This document shows positions 23,477 to 33,761 of a DNA stretch of 64,000 nt, piece by piece. Location of the stretch: positions 62,001 to 126,000 of the forward strand of contig CAXXVV010000010.1 of the NCBI GenBank assembly GCA_963678305.2, given 5' to 3'. A program made the translations under genes and the position numbers. The first letter of the stretch is position 1. The number at the start of each line of letters is the position of its first letter. The notes under the pieces are model-generated. The model worked only from the letters and a program-made list of their open reading frames with translations, was not told the DNA's origin and searched no databases. Origin of the DNA: G963676655 sp963678305. Its GTDB lineage: Bacteria > Verrucomicrobiota > Lentisphaeria > Victivallales > Victivallaceae.

Positions 23477-25854
23477 GATATCAATATCTTTCCGGTTACG
23501 TTACGATAAGTCAAAACACAACCGGCAAAACCGGCCTCATGCTCGGACTCAAGAAAATTTCCTTTGACGAATGGAGCGTCATAAGGCGCCAGCAAAACCC
23601 GGGTTGTTTCTTCAAATCCTGGCTCGGGCCGGAACCGGACCGTGGCGTTATTCAGCCCGGAAATCTCCAGCCGTCGCTTTACTTCCGGCGTAGAAAGACA
23701 AGCCTCTTTGCATTTTACCGGACCGTCTGCCATCTCCACGAAAACCCGGCATTCCAAATGCTCCGCTTTCGGCAGATGATAAACCGCCATCCCATTTTCG
23801 ATCATGGTCTCAGTTTCGACAAAAACCGGCGCGCCTTCGGGGTAACGGAAACGCTCAGTCGTGTTCAAATCCGGCACAAATGACGCAATATACAACGCGT
23901 TACGGCTATAGTGGGAAACCAAACGCGGGTCCGGTTGTGACCGGGAATATTTTTCCAGATCCAACGCACACCCGAGTCTGCCCAGCAGCATCCGCAGCAG
24001 GTTTTCCGGGTAAAAATATTTTTCCCGGTCAAACATATCCGGATATCTGCCGTTTCGGGAGATTGTAAATGAATTACTTCCTCTGACCCAACCGACCATT
24101 CCACGCAAAACGGCATAGGCATGTTTGTTGCAGGAGGCGATAACTTCAACATCATCCGCAGCAGCAACCGTATCGATTCCCCCGGCGCTGTATAGCGGAA
24201 TATGCATAACAGGAACACTTTCTCCACCGATATCCATTTGCAGTTCGCCGTCGATACTTGTGTTCAACTCCAAACCGAGCAAGTCCAGTAAATCAGGATC
24301 TTTCACCGGGCCGTAAAACAGGACTTTTCCTCCGTTCCTGATAAACTCGCTCAGTTGAGCAAAGACCTTGTGATCGGCGGCCGCCGCAGTCGGAGCGACC
24401 ACGATATTGCCATACAGCAAACCGCTATCCATCGCCGCCTTGAAATTGCGGGTACTGACCACAGTGTTCACCTGGAACCCGGTATTGATGGCGGTACTGA
24501 AATACCAGTCGCCAAAGAACACCTCTTCGATCCCATTCCCGGAAAATGTCATATCATGGTATTCGTCGAACGGATAAAGCCAGATTACCGGCCCGGCCGC
24601 GTCCGGGGCGCATCTCAAGGCGCGTTTGATATGTGGAATAACCTCGTCAGGAACCTGATCCGGCATATTCCCGTAGGAATCGTCAATTGTCAGAAAATTG
24701 ACCTTGTCCGGGCCTACAACCTGACCGGCGGCATCGATCCGGGTTATCGCCAGCGGCATATATATGTCATGCGGGTTTCGACCGTAGCGATCAAGCCACG
24801 GACTGTTAATGAACCACGGATCGTGAGTATAAAAACGGTAGGGATAACCGCTGTTTTCGGGAATTTCAGCAATATGCGACATCCAGCCGGCGATTTCCAC
24901 GCCGAAATCACCGTTCAAGGCTGCCCAGGGAGAATTAACCGGGGGCGAAATGCCCGGAACTTTATCGTAGATCTCGCGCAGCGGCACCGCGTCCGAAGCC
25001 AAATCCATTCCGGTGGAGAGATTGGTGCCGCGGGTTTCGATCGGCATATCCGGGAGCTCCGCTCTGAAATCGGTCCAGAACCGGAATATTTTATCCTTGA
25101 TCTCGCCGCAGACGGAATGATCGAATGTCTCACCGTCGAAAATTGCACCGCAAACGCCCCAGGTTTCCAGACCGAAGCCGAAACCGTTTGAAAACCAGAT
25201 GTAATCAAAGCCGATATCAGCACAGAAATGTCTGGTTTGCCGACCGAGGAATTTCCCGAATGTGGTACCCTGTTCAATGCCGTTCGGAAAACCAGCGTAG
25301 GCATAATCATCCGCGTTCAGTTCAGTATAGCAGCAAATGAAACTTTTCGGACCGCCGCCGCCCTGCCCGAGCGTATCGGCCAGACAGGATTCGGTATGAC
25401 GCTGGTATTTGAAGCTGGAAACCGCAAATTCAGGGCCGGGATCGAAAGTAGTTCCCAGCCTTACCACCCTGTTGTGACTACGGAAGGTTTCACGCAGAAT
25501 ATCGAGGACCCGTTTCAAATCCCTGTAAGTGTATTCCGGCGGGTTTTCGCAATAAAGCCGCGGCGAATGATGGATCGAAAGTTCGGTCTGAGGCAGATCG
25601 GCTATTTTGCCGTAAACTTCAGGGTTGGCCACCCCGATATATTTGGCCCATTCGAAAGTATCGTCCAACCGGCCGCTATAATCTAAAATTTCCGAACCGT
25701 CGGCCGACCAGAACATGACCGAAACGCTTTCGGTATCCTTAAACAACGGCAGCCACTGCCGGTAGATCTGTTCACAAACCTCCCTGATGCCGGCTTCCGA
25801 CAAATCCCGGAACGGTTTCAAACTGACTTCAAGCGTTATGTTTTTAACGTTCAT
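23470..25854 (-). CDS. Glycoside-hydrolase-like protein of unknown family
   Basis: 794 residues, no signal peptide, AAGGAAT before the ATG. I do not recognise a named family. The N-terminal half has TIM-barrel-like features (WSADGSEI, FDYIWFSNGFGFGLETWG, RGTNLSTGMD); residues about 480-560 (NGGKVLFYGPVKD) look like a glutamine-amidotransferase-like domain as in GH42 trimerisation domains, and the C-terminus is beta-rich. The pattern barrel plus amidotransferase-like plus beta-sandwich recalls GH42 relatives. It is coupled to the downstream isomerase-like gene (overlap) and follows a GH42 gene, so it is likely a cytoplasmic glycosidase. Confidence 0.6.
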   Translation of the reverse strand: MNVKNITLEVSLKPFRDLSEAGIREVCEQIYRQWLPLFKDTESVSVMFWSADGSEILDYSGRLDDTFEWAKYIGVANPEVYGKIADLPQTELSIHHSPRLYCENPPEYTYRDLKRVLDILRETFRSHNRVVRLGTTFDPGPEFAVSSFKYQRHTESCLADTLGQGGGGPKSFICCYTELNADDYAYAGFPNGIEQGTTFGKFLGRQTRHFCADIGFDYIWFSNGFGFGLETWGVCGAIFDGETFDHSVCGEIKDKIFRFWTDFRAELPDMPIETRGTNLSTGMDLASDAVPLREIYDKVPGISPPVNSPWAALNGDFGVEIAGWMSHIAEIPENSGYPYRFYTHDPWFINSPWLDRYGRNPHDIYMPLAITRIDAAGQVVGPDKVNFLTIDDSYGNMPDQVPDEVIPHIKRALRCAPDAAGPVIWLYPFDEYHDMTFSGNGIEEVFFGDWYFSTAINTGFQVNTVVSTRNFKAAMDSGLLYGNIVVAPTAAAADHKVFAQLSEFIRNGGKVLFYGPVKDPDLLDLLGLELNTSIDGELQMDIGGESVPVMHIPLYSAGGIDTVAAADDVEVIASCNKHAYAVLRGMVGWVRGSNSFTISRNGRYPDMFDREKYFYPENLLRMLLGRLGCALDLEKYSRSQPDPRLVSHYSRNALYIASFVPDLNTTERFRYPEGAPVFVETETMIENGMAVYHLPKAEHLECRVFVEMADGPVKCKEACLSTPEVKRRLEISGLNNATVRFRPEPGFEETTRVLLAPYDAPFVKGNFLESEHEAGFAGCVLTYRNVTGKILISW

Positions 25855-25922
25855 TTAATTCCTTCTTTTTTCAATAAACCTTATATTAAAAACTTCAAGA
25901 TCGATTCCCGGCTGATCCGGAA

Positions 25923-27965
25923 TCAATCAAAACATGCTGACAATTCAACTTTAATCCATTTCATATCACATGGATCAATAACCAGCTCCCTGCCATGCAC
26001 AACCAGCTTTTTTGCCTCCGGAGAGCGGTTGAAAACGAAAACCATGCGTTCTTCGTCCAATTCAAGCGCTCTGGCATAAACCAAATCCGGAAGGCCAGAA
26101 TATTGCGGCTCCACGCCGGCAGGTTCCAGAATCCTCCGCATCACCTCAATATATTTTGTTTTATTCAGATAATCGTCATGAAATGATGCCCCGAACGCCG
26201 TACCCAGAAAACAGCAATTGTCGCAACATACCGCGGCCGGCCGGCCGTCGCTCCATTGTCCAATTATTTCACCTTTAATATCTTCGAGATATGAGCAATA
26301 TTCAGCTCCGGCAATATTTTGCCCGTAAATTCTCATTTCGTCGCCGCGAATCGAGGTTGCAACCCGTTCCGCCGTCTTCAGCCCGAATACTTGACGCAAC
26401 CGGGTTTCCGGCCAGGGATAATGCAGCCAGGTATTGGTTTTCCGCAACCCGATCCCCTCTTCCGCAATGACCCTGCCGCCCTGATTGACAAAATCCAGAA
26501 TTGAACTGACCGCGTCATCCGGGAGGATGTAGCCTTGTGGAACATACAAAACCTTCAGGCGCGGTAAAGCATCTTTGAGTCGACGCGAATCGACAAGTTG
26601 CGGCGCATATTTCATCTCCCGCAACAGCGTATATATGCCATGCAGCGAACGCTTGAACGCATAAAGATGTCCGGGCTCCTGGATAAGATCGAAGTTATGC
26701 ATTGAACGGCCCGAATTCTCAATCCGGCTGATCAAGTCACTTTCAAAACTGTAAAGAATGCCGATCGGATCGGTTACGGCCTCTGCTTTGATCAAAAAAG
26801 TTTCGTTATCACGAATGAAATCACCGATTTTTTTGGCCTCGGCAGTCGCGGTTTTGAAAGAGCCGTCAATGTTGACCAGGCCTGCCAGATTATTCTCATT
26901 ACCCAGCCGTTCCGCCCGATACTGCCAGTAAACAATGCCTTTAGCGCCGTGGGCAATGGCGGTATATACTTTAAAACGGTGGGTCGCGGAATCTTCAATC
27001 GGATTCCAGTTTCCCCAATCAGGATAAAGTTCGTGTACATAATAATTTTTATCGACATGGCGCAGCCAGTCACAGTTCAAACACGGATAGGCTTCGTCAA
27101 TGATATTAGCAAAACGTCTAGCGGTCGGAAAACTGGTACCGTAAAAGTCAACCGCTTCAGAATTCAGGATGTCATCCGAACCGCCGGCAACCACATCCTG
27201 CAGGACGCTGCTGCCGCCGATATGCGTCATCACCGGCCGAGCGGGATCAATACCTTTAACCGTTTCATACATAAAATCCAACCGGCTTCGAACCGCCTGC
27301 ATACACCAGGTCTGCCACAAGTAGAAATCGGCGTAATCATGAATCATGCCGGGAGCGGTTACGCTGTCAAACGCGCCCCAGCCTTTCCCGAATTGTTCGT
27401 TCAGGTTTTCGATCGTGCCAAAACGTTCCCGCAGCCACTGCCGGTAGGACCGTACCGAAGCCTGACAGCCACACTCTCCAGTCGGGCGCGACAATGGCTC
27501 ATTCCAGATATTCCATAAAACCAGATTCGGACGATCCTTGTAACGTTCAGTAAAAACTTTTGCGAAAAGCCGGGCCCGCCGGATAACATCGTGATTATCG
27601 AAACACGGCAGCCAGCCGCCGATATAGTACGCGCCCAACGCGCCCTGCACGATCGGCTGTCCGTGCATATCCCGACGCATGGCGTCGTATTTATCATAAA
27701 GATAATCCGGGGCGTTTTCCATAAGGAATTTAAAGATAACCTTTTTACGGTATTTCTCCGCGAGATCGAAAAGCGTGTCTATATCATCAAAATAATATTC
27801 ATCTTCACGCGGCTCATTCTTGCGCCATTGCACCCGGAGCTGAATTGTATCGATCCCGGCCGACGCCATATTCCGCAAATCGGGTTCCCATTCTTCCGGC
27901 AACGGAGTCGGGGCGCGGTAATACTGCGTCCCGTACATATAACAGTTTTCAATTAGATCCGGCAT
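25923..27965 (-). CDS. Beta-galactosidase-like, GH42
   Basis: 680 residues. The barrel (about 1-380) begins with GTQYYRAPTPLPEEWEPDL; the catalytic acid/base is E156 in WNIWNEPLSRP and the nucleophile is probably E312 in YVHELYPDW. An amidotransferase-like trimerisation domain (DDAVSSILDFVNQGGRVI, about 460-620) and a small beta domain follow, as in GH42. No signal peptide, AAGGAA before the start. It sits between the pseudopilin gene and the unknown 794-aa gene. Expected to release galactose or arabinopyranose from oligosaccharides in the cytoplasm. Confidence 0.85.
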   Translation of the reverse strand: MPDLIENCYMYGTQYYRAPTPLPEEWEPDLRNMASAGIDTIQLRVQWRKNEPREDEYYFDDIDTLFDLAEKYRKKVIFKFLMENAPDYLYDKYDAMRRDMHGQPIVQGALGAYYIGGWLPCFDNHDVIRRARLFAKVFTERYKDRPNLVLWNIWNEPLSRPTGECGCQASVRSYRQWLRERFGTIENLNEQFGKGWGAFDSVTAPGMIHDYADFYLWQTWCMQAVRSRLDFMYETVKGIDPARPVMTHIGGSSVLQDVVAGGSDDILNSEAVDFYGTSFPTARRFANIIDEAYPCLNCDWLRHVDKNYYVHELYPDWGNWNPIEDSATHRFKVYTAIAHGAKGIVYWQYRAERLGNENNLAGLVNIDGSFKTATAEAKKIGDFIRDNETFLIKAEAVTDPIGILYSFESDLISRIENSGRSMHNFDLIQEPGHLYAFKRSLHGIYTLLREMKYAPQLVDSRRLKDALPRLKVLYVPQGYILPDDAVSSILDFVNQGGRVIAEEGIGLRKTNTWLHYPWPETRLRQVFGLKTAERVATSIRGDEMRIYGQNIAGAEYCSYLEDIKGEIIGQWSDGRPAAVCCDNCCFLGTAFGASFHDDYLNKTKYIEVMRRILEPAGVEPQYSGLPDLVYARALELDEERMVFVFNRSPEAKKLVVHGRELVIDPCDMKWIKVELSACFD

Positions 27966-28025
27966 TTTTTCCTTGTCAGAGCGGTGTTCATATCAAGTTA
28001 TTTCAGAAGTTATTTTAGAGTACTA

Positions 28026-28664
28026 TCAATGATCCTGGCTGCCCCAGAAAGGGTCGGCATTCGGATCATTGATGCTGGCGGGTTTCGGAGGGATAGTCAG
28101 ATACTTGTAACTGCCGGTATGGCCGTCGCTGTGCAGGACGTTGACCGAGCCGTTGTGGCGCGGCTCAAAGCCGATTGTCGAACCGTTAATAACATAACCG
28201 TTACCGCTGTTTTCGGGCTCACTCAACCACATCCTTTTCGATGGTTGCAAAATCGTCGTAATTTTCCGCATATTATAGGCCCAGCGATTCATTCCATAGG
28301 TGTAGCTGTTATCATCATGATCCGGCAAATCACTTGGACATTTGTACTTTCTGTAGCCGTAAAGCCGCTCGTAATAAGCGTTGGCCCGGAACTTGTCAAG
28401 CAATCCGGCATCCCACATCGCATTTATCCAGGTACCGTGCTGACCGGAGTAAACCGCGTTACTCCATGCCGGGAAAAAGTCATTGAAGTCGTTAATATAA
28501 AACTGACACTCCATCCCGATCTGTTTAAGATTATTGTTGCAGCTTATCTCTTTGGCCTTTTCCCGGGCTTGATTCATGGCCGGCAGCAGCAGTGAGGCGA
28601 GAATCGCGATGATCGCGATCACAACCAGGAGTTCAATAAGGGTGAAAACACACTGTTTTTTCAT
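28026..28664 (-). CDS. Type II-like pseudopilin with H-X9-DG domain
   Basis: 212 residues. FTLIELLVVIAIIAILA is the prepilin methylation/hydrophobic segment (about 7-26). The C-terminal half has HNGSVNVLHSDG, an exact H-X9-DG motif that marks this large Lentisphaerae/Planctomycetes-type pseudopilin family. The residue before the Phe is Val, not the usual Gly. The start overlaps the upstream secreted glycosidase-like gene's stop (ATGA), with CCGGAGGAAC ahead of it, so it is translationally coupled to that enzyme. It would be inserted in the inner membrane and cut by a prepilin peptidase, if the altered site is accepted. Confidence 0.85.
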   Translation of the reverse strand: MKKQCVFTLIELLVVIAIIAILASLLLPAMNQAREKAKEISCNNNLKQIGMECQFYINDFNDFFPAWSNAVYSGQHGTWINAMWDAGLLDKFRANAYYERLYGYRKYKCPSDLPDHDDNSYTYGMNRWAYNMRKITTILQPSKRMWLSEPENSGNGYVINGSTIGFEPRHNGSVNVLHSDGHTGSYKYLTIPPKPASINDPNADPFWGSQDH

Positions 28665-31600
28665 TTTCCGTTCCTCCGGTTAATAATTAAAAATTTAGTC
28701 TTTCTTGGTGCAATTTTTAATATGTTATACGGTTCATTTCGGCCGTTGATGACATTATACGCAGTGCCTTTGCCGAAAATCTGCTCCGGCAATGCAACTT
28801 TTAGAGTTTTGTCATAGGAACTGTTGAATGCAATTACGAGAAAATTTTCTCCGCGCCGGTAATAGCTTACCGCGATGCCATGTTTCCAGTCCCCTAGCTT
28901 GTTCTCCCAGTACGGCACCCAGACCGTATCCGGCTTGTACGCGCCGAACCGGCTCATCGCGTTCCAGCAGGTAACAAGTCCCGGCACCTGCTGCGAAGTC
29001 TGGCCGATCGGCAAATTGTCGTGCAACAGCGCCAACCCGACGACTTCGTCCAGAGGAATAATATTTTTCAGTTCCGGCACATAAGACGGGGTATTGAGCG
29101 TCTGGAACCAGTTAAATTGAGACCCGTACTGCCGCTGCGGCATATAGGCTATCTGGTAATACGGCAGCGACAGGCTCTGATAACCGAACCGGCCTTTGTT
29201 CCTTACGTTGGCCCAGTTTTCGCCTTGAGTGATCACGTCAGTCCACAAGGCGCAGGGCGTCAAAGTCTGGCCATGCTGCAGAATAATGTTTTCGGGAGCG
29301 AATTTATGGGTGACATTCCAGAATTTCAGGAAAAGATTACGCAATTTGAGGATCGGCACTTCACCCCGCCACTGCCGGTTCTCCACATATCCGCAACCGT
29401 GATATTTATTGTTGCAGGAACCATATCCGGTCATATCCAGATAAAAACCTTTGACCTTGTTTTTCGCCAGCCGTTGCGTGATGCCGTGGATATAGAAGTT
29501 ATGCCAGGCTTGCTGCGGGCAGACCAGCGAATAAGCCGCTTCCGTTCCAATATGACGCTGTTTGGGATACTGTTCCCACTCGTAACGATAAGGAAACTCG
29601 TTTTGCATGGTGATTCCTGTATAGGTCAGGTCACACCAAAGTAGAGGTGATATTTTCAACTGCTCCGACGCTTTGACTTGAGCCGTCAACTGTTTTTTCT
29701 GTTTAGGGTTCAGATATGGATTGCCAAGCGAACAAGTCAAGCCGCATTGAATTACCCGGCTGGCTACATCTCCGGGGTTAACATCAATGCGCGGCCCCGT
29801 AAAGAATTTGGAACTCAGAGGACCGGACCCCCAAACCCGACTCAAAGCTTTCCTGAAATGCGCCGGATCGTATTTGTAGAAATGATTGAATCCAACCCGC
29901 TGTAAACGATCCCGGTTGCCGATGCTTCTGACCGGGGTCCCGATAAATCCAAATTCAAAATGCCGCCCGGACGCATCAAGCTTTACCGGACTGGAAACCA
30001 GCGGAAAGGTCAAGGTAATCCGATCCGGGGACTCCTCAACTTTGCTGTATTGCGTCGTCTGCATGTTACGCGGTGACTTGAACATGGTGAACATCCCGAA
30101 GTCAACTCCGCCGATCCAGTAAAAATTACAAAACTTATCGGGCCACTTCCAGCCGTTAACCGATAAATTACCGCGATCCGCCGGCTGCGGAAAAGTCGCG
30201 TCGGAAATCTTCGCATCCCCAATGAACGCCAGATACCGCATACCGATACTGCCGAGGAAATTCATATTGTTCCGGGAACGCAGATAGCGCAGATTTTTAC
30301 GCTTCAACGGCAGCGAAATTGCCAGACTATCGAGTTTTGCGCCGGCTCCTGACGCTGACTTTACGGTAAGATCATTCCAGATCAGACCGTCGAAACCGAT
30401 CATTGCCTTGCCAGACAATATCAGACCGCCGTCAGCACTTTGCCCCTGCCATGCAATTAGAGCTTCCAGATCGGAAGAACTCAACAATTTTAATTCAGTA
30501 ATCCGGATTGGTTCTGCATTGACGACCAACCGGGCCGGAGCCGCCAGAAACGGCCGTTTCCGAATGGTAATTTTTTTCGGCAGCGCGCTATTGTCATAAA
30601 CATACTGCTTGGCATAAGACGATAAAATGATTTGCGAACCGGACCGGGTCGTTTTCAACGCGGTCCAACCGCTCGGCGGAGCAGTCAATTTACCGAGTTC
30701 CACTCCCTGGTTCCAGTCTGGATTTACCGGTCTGGTCAGGCGCTTGCCGGTTGCGGCCAGCACTTTGCCGGCCTTATCCTGCAACTCAACCTTAACGAGG
30801 AATTTGCCGGGTTGCAATTGCGCTATATCAAGCGGAATAAAGAATTTATCAACGCCGGAAACATCCTGTGAGGCAGTAATCTGTTCAGTCCCGGCATCAT
30901 TGGTAATTGTGATAACCACTTGCCGGCTGGCCGGTAAATCAGGCAGCTTTGAAAAATCCCCGTCCGCCCACATTTTATTTTGAGTGAACAACGGCGCGAG
31001 AATCACCGAGAACGGCGGAGAACATACTCCCCGCGCCCGGCCGGCGGCGATAACTTGTTTATCGGCAACAACCCGCCAGCTATAATCGACAACGCTTGTT
31101 TCATTAATTTTAGCCGGTGCGGTCACCGCTATCTCCGAACCGGTGTTAAATTCCCGGTTGAGGAACCTATTATCCGGGTCATCGGCAATTCCGCCGGACA
31201 ACTTAACAGCTACTGCCGCGTTGCCTTTGTCAATAACCTTACCGCGGACTCCCAATACTCCTTTGTCAAACTGCGCCAGTTGGCCAAGCCGGAACACCGG
31301 TTTGTCACGAACAAAGGTAAGTTTGCCGAAAAACTGCGGATCCTGAAAATTTCCGCGCGGATCCCAGCAAGTCCAACGCATCGGCAAGGGATAACCGAGC
31401 TCCTTGACATTGTCGTAGTCCCGGCATAGCTGCACCCGCCATGACTGACCGGGTTCCGGCGCGGCAATCCCAAGAGCTGCAAACGGGATAGCCGCTTCGG
31501 CCAGCCATTCATCCTGAACATAATAATCGTCATGAATCAGATTATTAACCACTTTCCAGTCCGGATTCCAAACCCTGGTTTTATCCATTACCCGGCCATT

Positions 31601-32530
31601 AAATAATTTGTCCCATTTCGACCCGGCGGGATTAAAGGCCAGCTTGAACCACTGTCCGGATTTCGGGGCCAGATTAATCTCGATTGCGTCATCACGGAAT
31701 ATGGTGTCGTCATCACGTTTCAATCGCGGCGCCGTCCGGACAAAACGTTTTTGGGAACGGAACGCCAGATAAAGATTCGATTTGTCCCATTGCACATAAA
31801 CCGTTGTCGGTTTGGCGGAGGTTTTTCCGGTAAGATCGCTGAATCCGCCAAGCACCGCCGCCTGACTCCACTCTCCCGATTCCAACTTACCGTCAATAAC
31901 CGGCTTTTTCGTTGAAAAAGGAGCCGTTGCTACCGCGCCATCACCGACACTCTGCGCGTCGGCCGGTTTCATGTCCGGTTCAGATATGGCGACATTCGCA
32001 AACAACCCGCTTTCGCCGCCGCATTGCCGTAATCCGAACGCTCCGGCATTATGTGTCCCGTCAACCAGCGTATCGACCAGCTTGCCGTCAATGTAATGTT
32101 TGATCGTATTTCCGACCACTTCGATTTTGACATGAACTTTTTTATCCGAGGGGACCGGCGGGGACAACGGTGTTTTGCCACACGGAAAAAGTTTTTTATT
32201 GTAAACCAGGCGATTCAAATACGGTCCCCGCAACAAAAACATATAATATCCGTTTTTACTTTTGCGAATCAGCCATCCGGCCTGCCGGTTTTTAATAGTC
32301 ACATCTAATTCCACAACGTAATCTGTCCAGTCCGCCCCCTTTTTAGTCCAGATAACTTTTGTGGTTTTTCCATCGCCTTTGATCAGAAAACCGTCTTTGA
32401 CAATCCTGCCTTTATCGCCGCTTATCCATTGGCCGGCCGAATTACTGAAGTCATCCTTAAAAAGCACTTTGCCGGCAAAACCTGCAAAGGCAAGCAACAT
32501 AAAACATCCGCTTAGAACTTTTCTTTTCAT
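28661..32530 (-). CDS. Large secreted multidomain glycoside-hydrolase-like protein
   Basis: About 1289 residues from the ATG at 32530 (AAGGAG 6 bases ahead; the longer frame from 32578 lies in the upstream gene). A signal peptide (about 1-20) is followed by a concanavalin-like/3-keto-disaccharide-hydrolase-like domain (about 25-185, VLFKDDFSNS start), a CBM9-like domain (about 200-400, IDGKLESGEWSQA and DDAIEINLAP), a beta-rich linker, and a C-terminal barrel resembling DUF6067 GH-like proteins (about 600-1270, GFYLDMTGYGSCNN). I do not claim a specific substrate. It is between an SGNH esterase and the pseudopilin, with one base separating it from the esterase stop. Confidence 0.7.
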   Translation of the reverse strand: MKRKVLSGCFMLLAFAGFAGKVLFKDDFSNSAGQWISGDKGRIVKDGFLIKGDGKTTKVIWTKKGADWTDYVVELDVTIKNRQAGWLIRKSKNGYYMFLLRGPYLNRLVYNKKLFPCGKTPLSPPVPSDKKVHVKIEVVGNTIKHYIDGKLVDTLVDGTHNAGAFGLRQCGGESGLFANVAISEPDMKPADAQSVGDGAVATAPFSTKKPVIDGKLESGEWSQAAVLGGFSDLTGKTSAKPTTVYVQWDKSNLYLAFRSQKRFVRTAPRLKRDDDTIFRDDAIEINLAPKSGQWFKLAFNPAGSKWDKLFNGRVMDKTRVWNPDWKVVNNLIHDDYYVQDEWLAEAAIPFAALGIAAPEPGQSWRVQLCRDYDNVKELGYPLPMRWTCWDPRGNFQDPQFFGKLTFVRDKPVFRLGQLAQFDKGVLGVRGKVIDKGNAAVAVKLSGGIADDPDNRFLNREFNTGSEIAVTAPAKINETSVVDYSWRVVADKQVIAAGRARGVCSPPFSVILAPLFTQNKMWADGDFSKLPDLPASRQVVITITNDAGTEQITASQDVSGVDKFFIPLDIAQLQPGKFLVKVELQDKAGKVLAATGKRLTRPVNPDWNQGVELGKLTAPPSGWTALKTTRSGSQIILSSYAKQYVYDNSALPKKITIRKRPFLAAPARLVVNAEPIRITELKLLSSSDLEALIAWQGQSADGGLILSGKAMIGFDGLIWNDLTVKSASGAGAKLDSLAISLPLKRKNLRYLRSRNNMNFLGSIGMRYLAFIGDAKISDATFPQPADRGNLSVNGWKWPDKFCNFYWIGGVDFGMFTMFKSPRNMQTTQYSKVEESPDRITLTFPLVSSPVKLDASGRHFEFGFIGTPVRSIGNRDRLQRVGFNHFYKYDPAHFRKALSRVWGSGPLSSKFFTGPRIDVNPGDVASRVIQCGLTCSLGNPYLNPKQKKQLTAQVKASEQLKISPLLWCDLTYTGITMQNEFPYRYEWEQYPKQRHIGTEAAYSLVCPQQAWHNFYIHGITQRLAKNKVKGFYLDMTGYGSCNNKYHGCGYVENRQWRGEVPILKLRNLFLKFWNVTHKFAPENIILQHGQTLTPCALWTDVITQGENWANVRNKGRFGYQSLSLPYYQIAYMPQRQYGSQFNWFQTLNTPSYVPELKNIIPLDEVVGLALLHDNLPIGQTSQQVPGLVTCWNAMSRFGAYKPDTVWVPYWENKLGDWKHGIAVSYYRRGENFLVIAFNSSYDKTLKVALPEQIFGKGTAYNVINGRNEPYNILKIAPRKTKFLIINRRNGK

Positions 32531-32531
32531 T

Positions 32532-33647
32532 TTACTCCTTATTTTTTGAAATGAACATTTCCAATAGATATTTTGCATAAATGCGATGTCCGAAATCGTT
32601 GGGATGGTTCACCCCGTTTCCGGTTTGGCTCACATAACTTTTGGCCTTCAACATATCGCGCCACAGGGAAGTCAAATCTGCCACAACCACTCCTTGCGTC
32701 TCCAACTCACGCAAAGCCTTGAGATACGCGAAGGCCAACGGCCACGGCGTATTGCTCCATTCCGGATTACCTAGCATCGGCGAAATCAACAGGAATTCAC
32801 ATTCGGGTTGTTTGTCCCGGAACTTCGCCATAATCGCCTGAATCTTCTGTTTAAATATCGCCGCGTTTTTGTAAGCATTGTAGTCATTCATCCCGAAAGC
32901 GATAATCACCAGATCAGGGCGGGTTTCAAGCTGCTTCTCCAAATGCAGCAGCATCCAGCCGCTGGTCCGTCCCGGAACGGCAAGACCATTGCGGACAATC
33001 GGGGTTTTAAATTTTTTCATCATCGACTGCTGCCACAACACCTGCCAGTCCGGTTGAAACGGCGGCGTATTTACTGTTTTCGAGGCATTGTACCCGGCAG
33101 TAATGCTGTCACCCAGAATCGTCACTCTGGCGGTTTCATGCTTTTGCAGCTTCGCATAAAACCGCGGCAACTTTCCACCCTCAAATTGTGGCATCGGACC
33201 GTTCCATTTATCATGATGTTTGTAGGTGATTTCCACCTGAAGTTTCAGGAAACCGTTTTTCCGTAAAAACAAAACGCCACGGGATTTATCGCCTTTTTTA
33301 TACCTGATGCAATTTTTCGCCCCGACCGGCGGGAACAACTCTTCATTCCGCAGGGAATCGATCCCGGAACCGGCCGGAAGAATGATTGTATTGGAGCCGG
33401 CTTGCAGTTGATAGTCTTTACCGGGAACATAAACAACATTTTGGGAAGTGCTTTTCAGTTCAATGACCGTATCGGGAGTAAATAGACATTTTGCCGTTGC
33501 CGGGCCGTCCCCGGTTTTTACAAATAACAGTGATTCGCCGTAAACAGTGTCACCTTGCCAAAAGGGTGATTTTAAAGCAGCGTCGGCAATATCACCGCAA
33601 CAGTTCCAGCCAAGTATTGTGCAGGCAATCAGTAATAATGCTCTCAA
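32532..33647 (-). CDS. Secreted SGNH/GDSL esterase
   Basis: 371 residues. A signal peptide (about 1-23) precedes a beta-rich domain; the SGNH blocks are GDSITAGYN (S181, block I), VPGRTSGW (block II), GMNDYNAY (block III) and HPNDFGH near 350 (block V, with Asp and His). It starts with TTG at 33647, with GGAG 8 bases before it; an ATG out of frame just upstream (ATG TTT TGA) makes a three-codon mini-frame overlapping the start region. It removes acetyl or other acyl groups from glycans by family; it precedes the large glycosidase-like gene by one base. Confidence 0.85.
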   Translation of the reverse strand: MRALLLIACTILGWNCCGDIADAALKSPFWQGDTVYGESLLFVKTGDGPATAKCLFTPDTVIELKSTSQNVVYVPGKDYQLQAGSNTIILPAGSGIDSLRNEELFPPVGAKNCIRYKKGDKSRGVLFLRKNGFLKLQVEITYKHHDKWNGPMPQFEGGKLPRFYAKLQKHETARVTILGDSITAGYNASKTVNTPPFQPDWQVLWQQSMMKKFKTPIVRNGLAVPGRTSGWMLLHLEKQLETRPDLVIIAFGMNDYNAYKNAAIFKQKIQAIMAKFRDKQPECEFLLISPMLGNPEWSNTPWPLAFAYLKALRELETQGVVVADLTSLWRDMLKAKSYVSQTGNGVNHPNDFGHRIYAKYLLEMFISKNKE

Positions 33648-33761
33648 AACATATTCTCCATTGATTTAAAAATATTGATTGAACCTGTTTGAGTATACAG
33701 CATAATCAATAAATCGACTTGGTTTGAAATGAAAGCTGTCGGCAACCGCCGCAAAAAGTCA

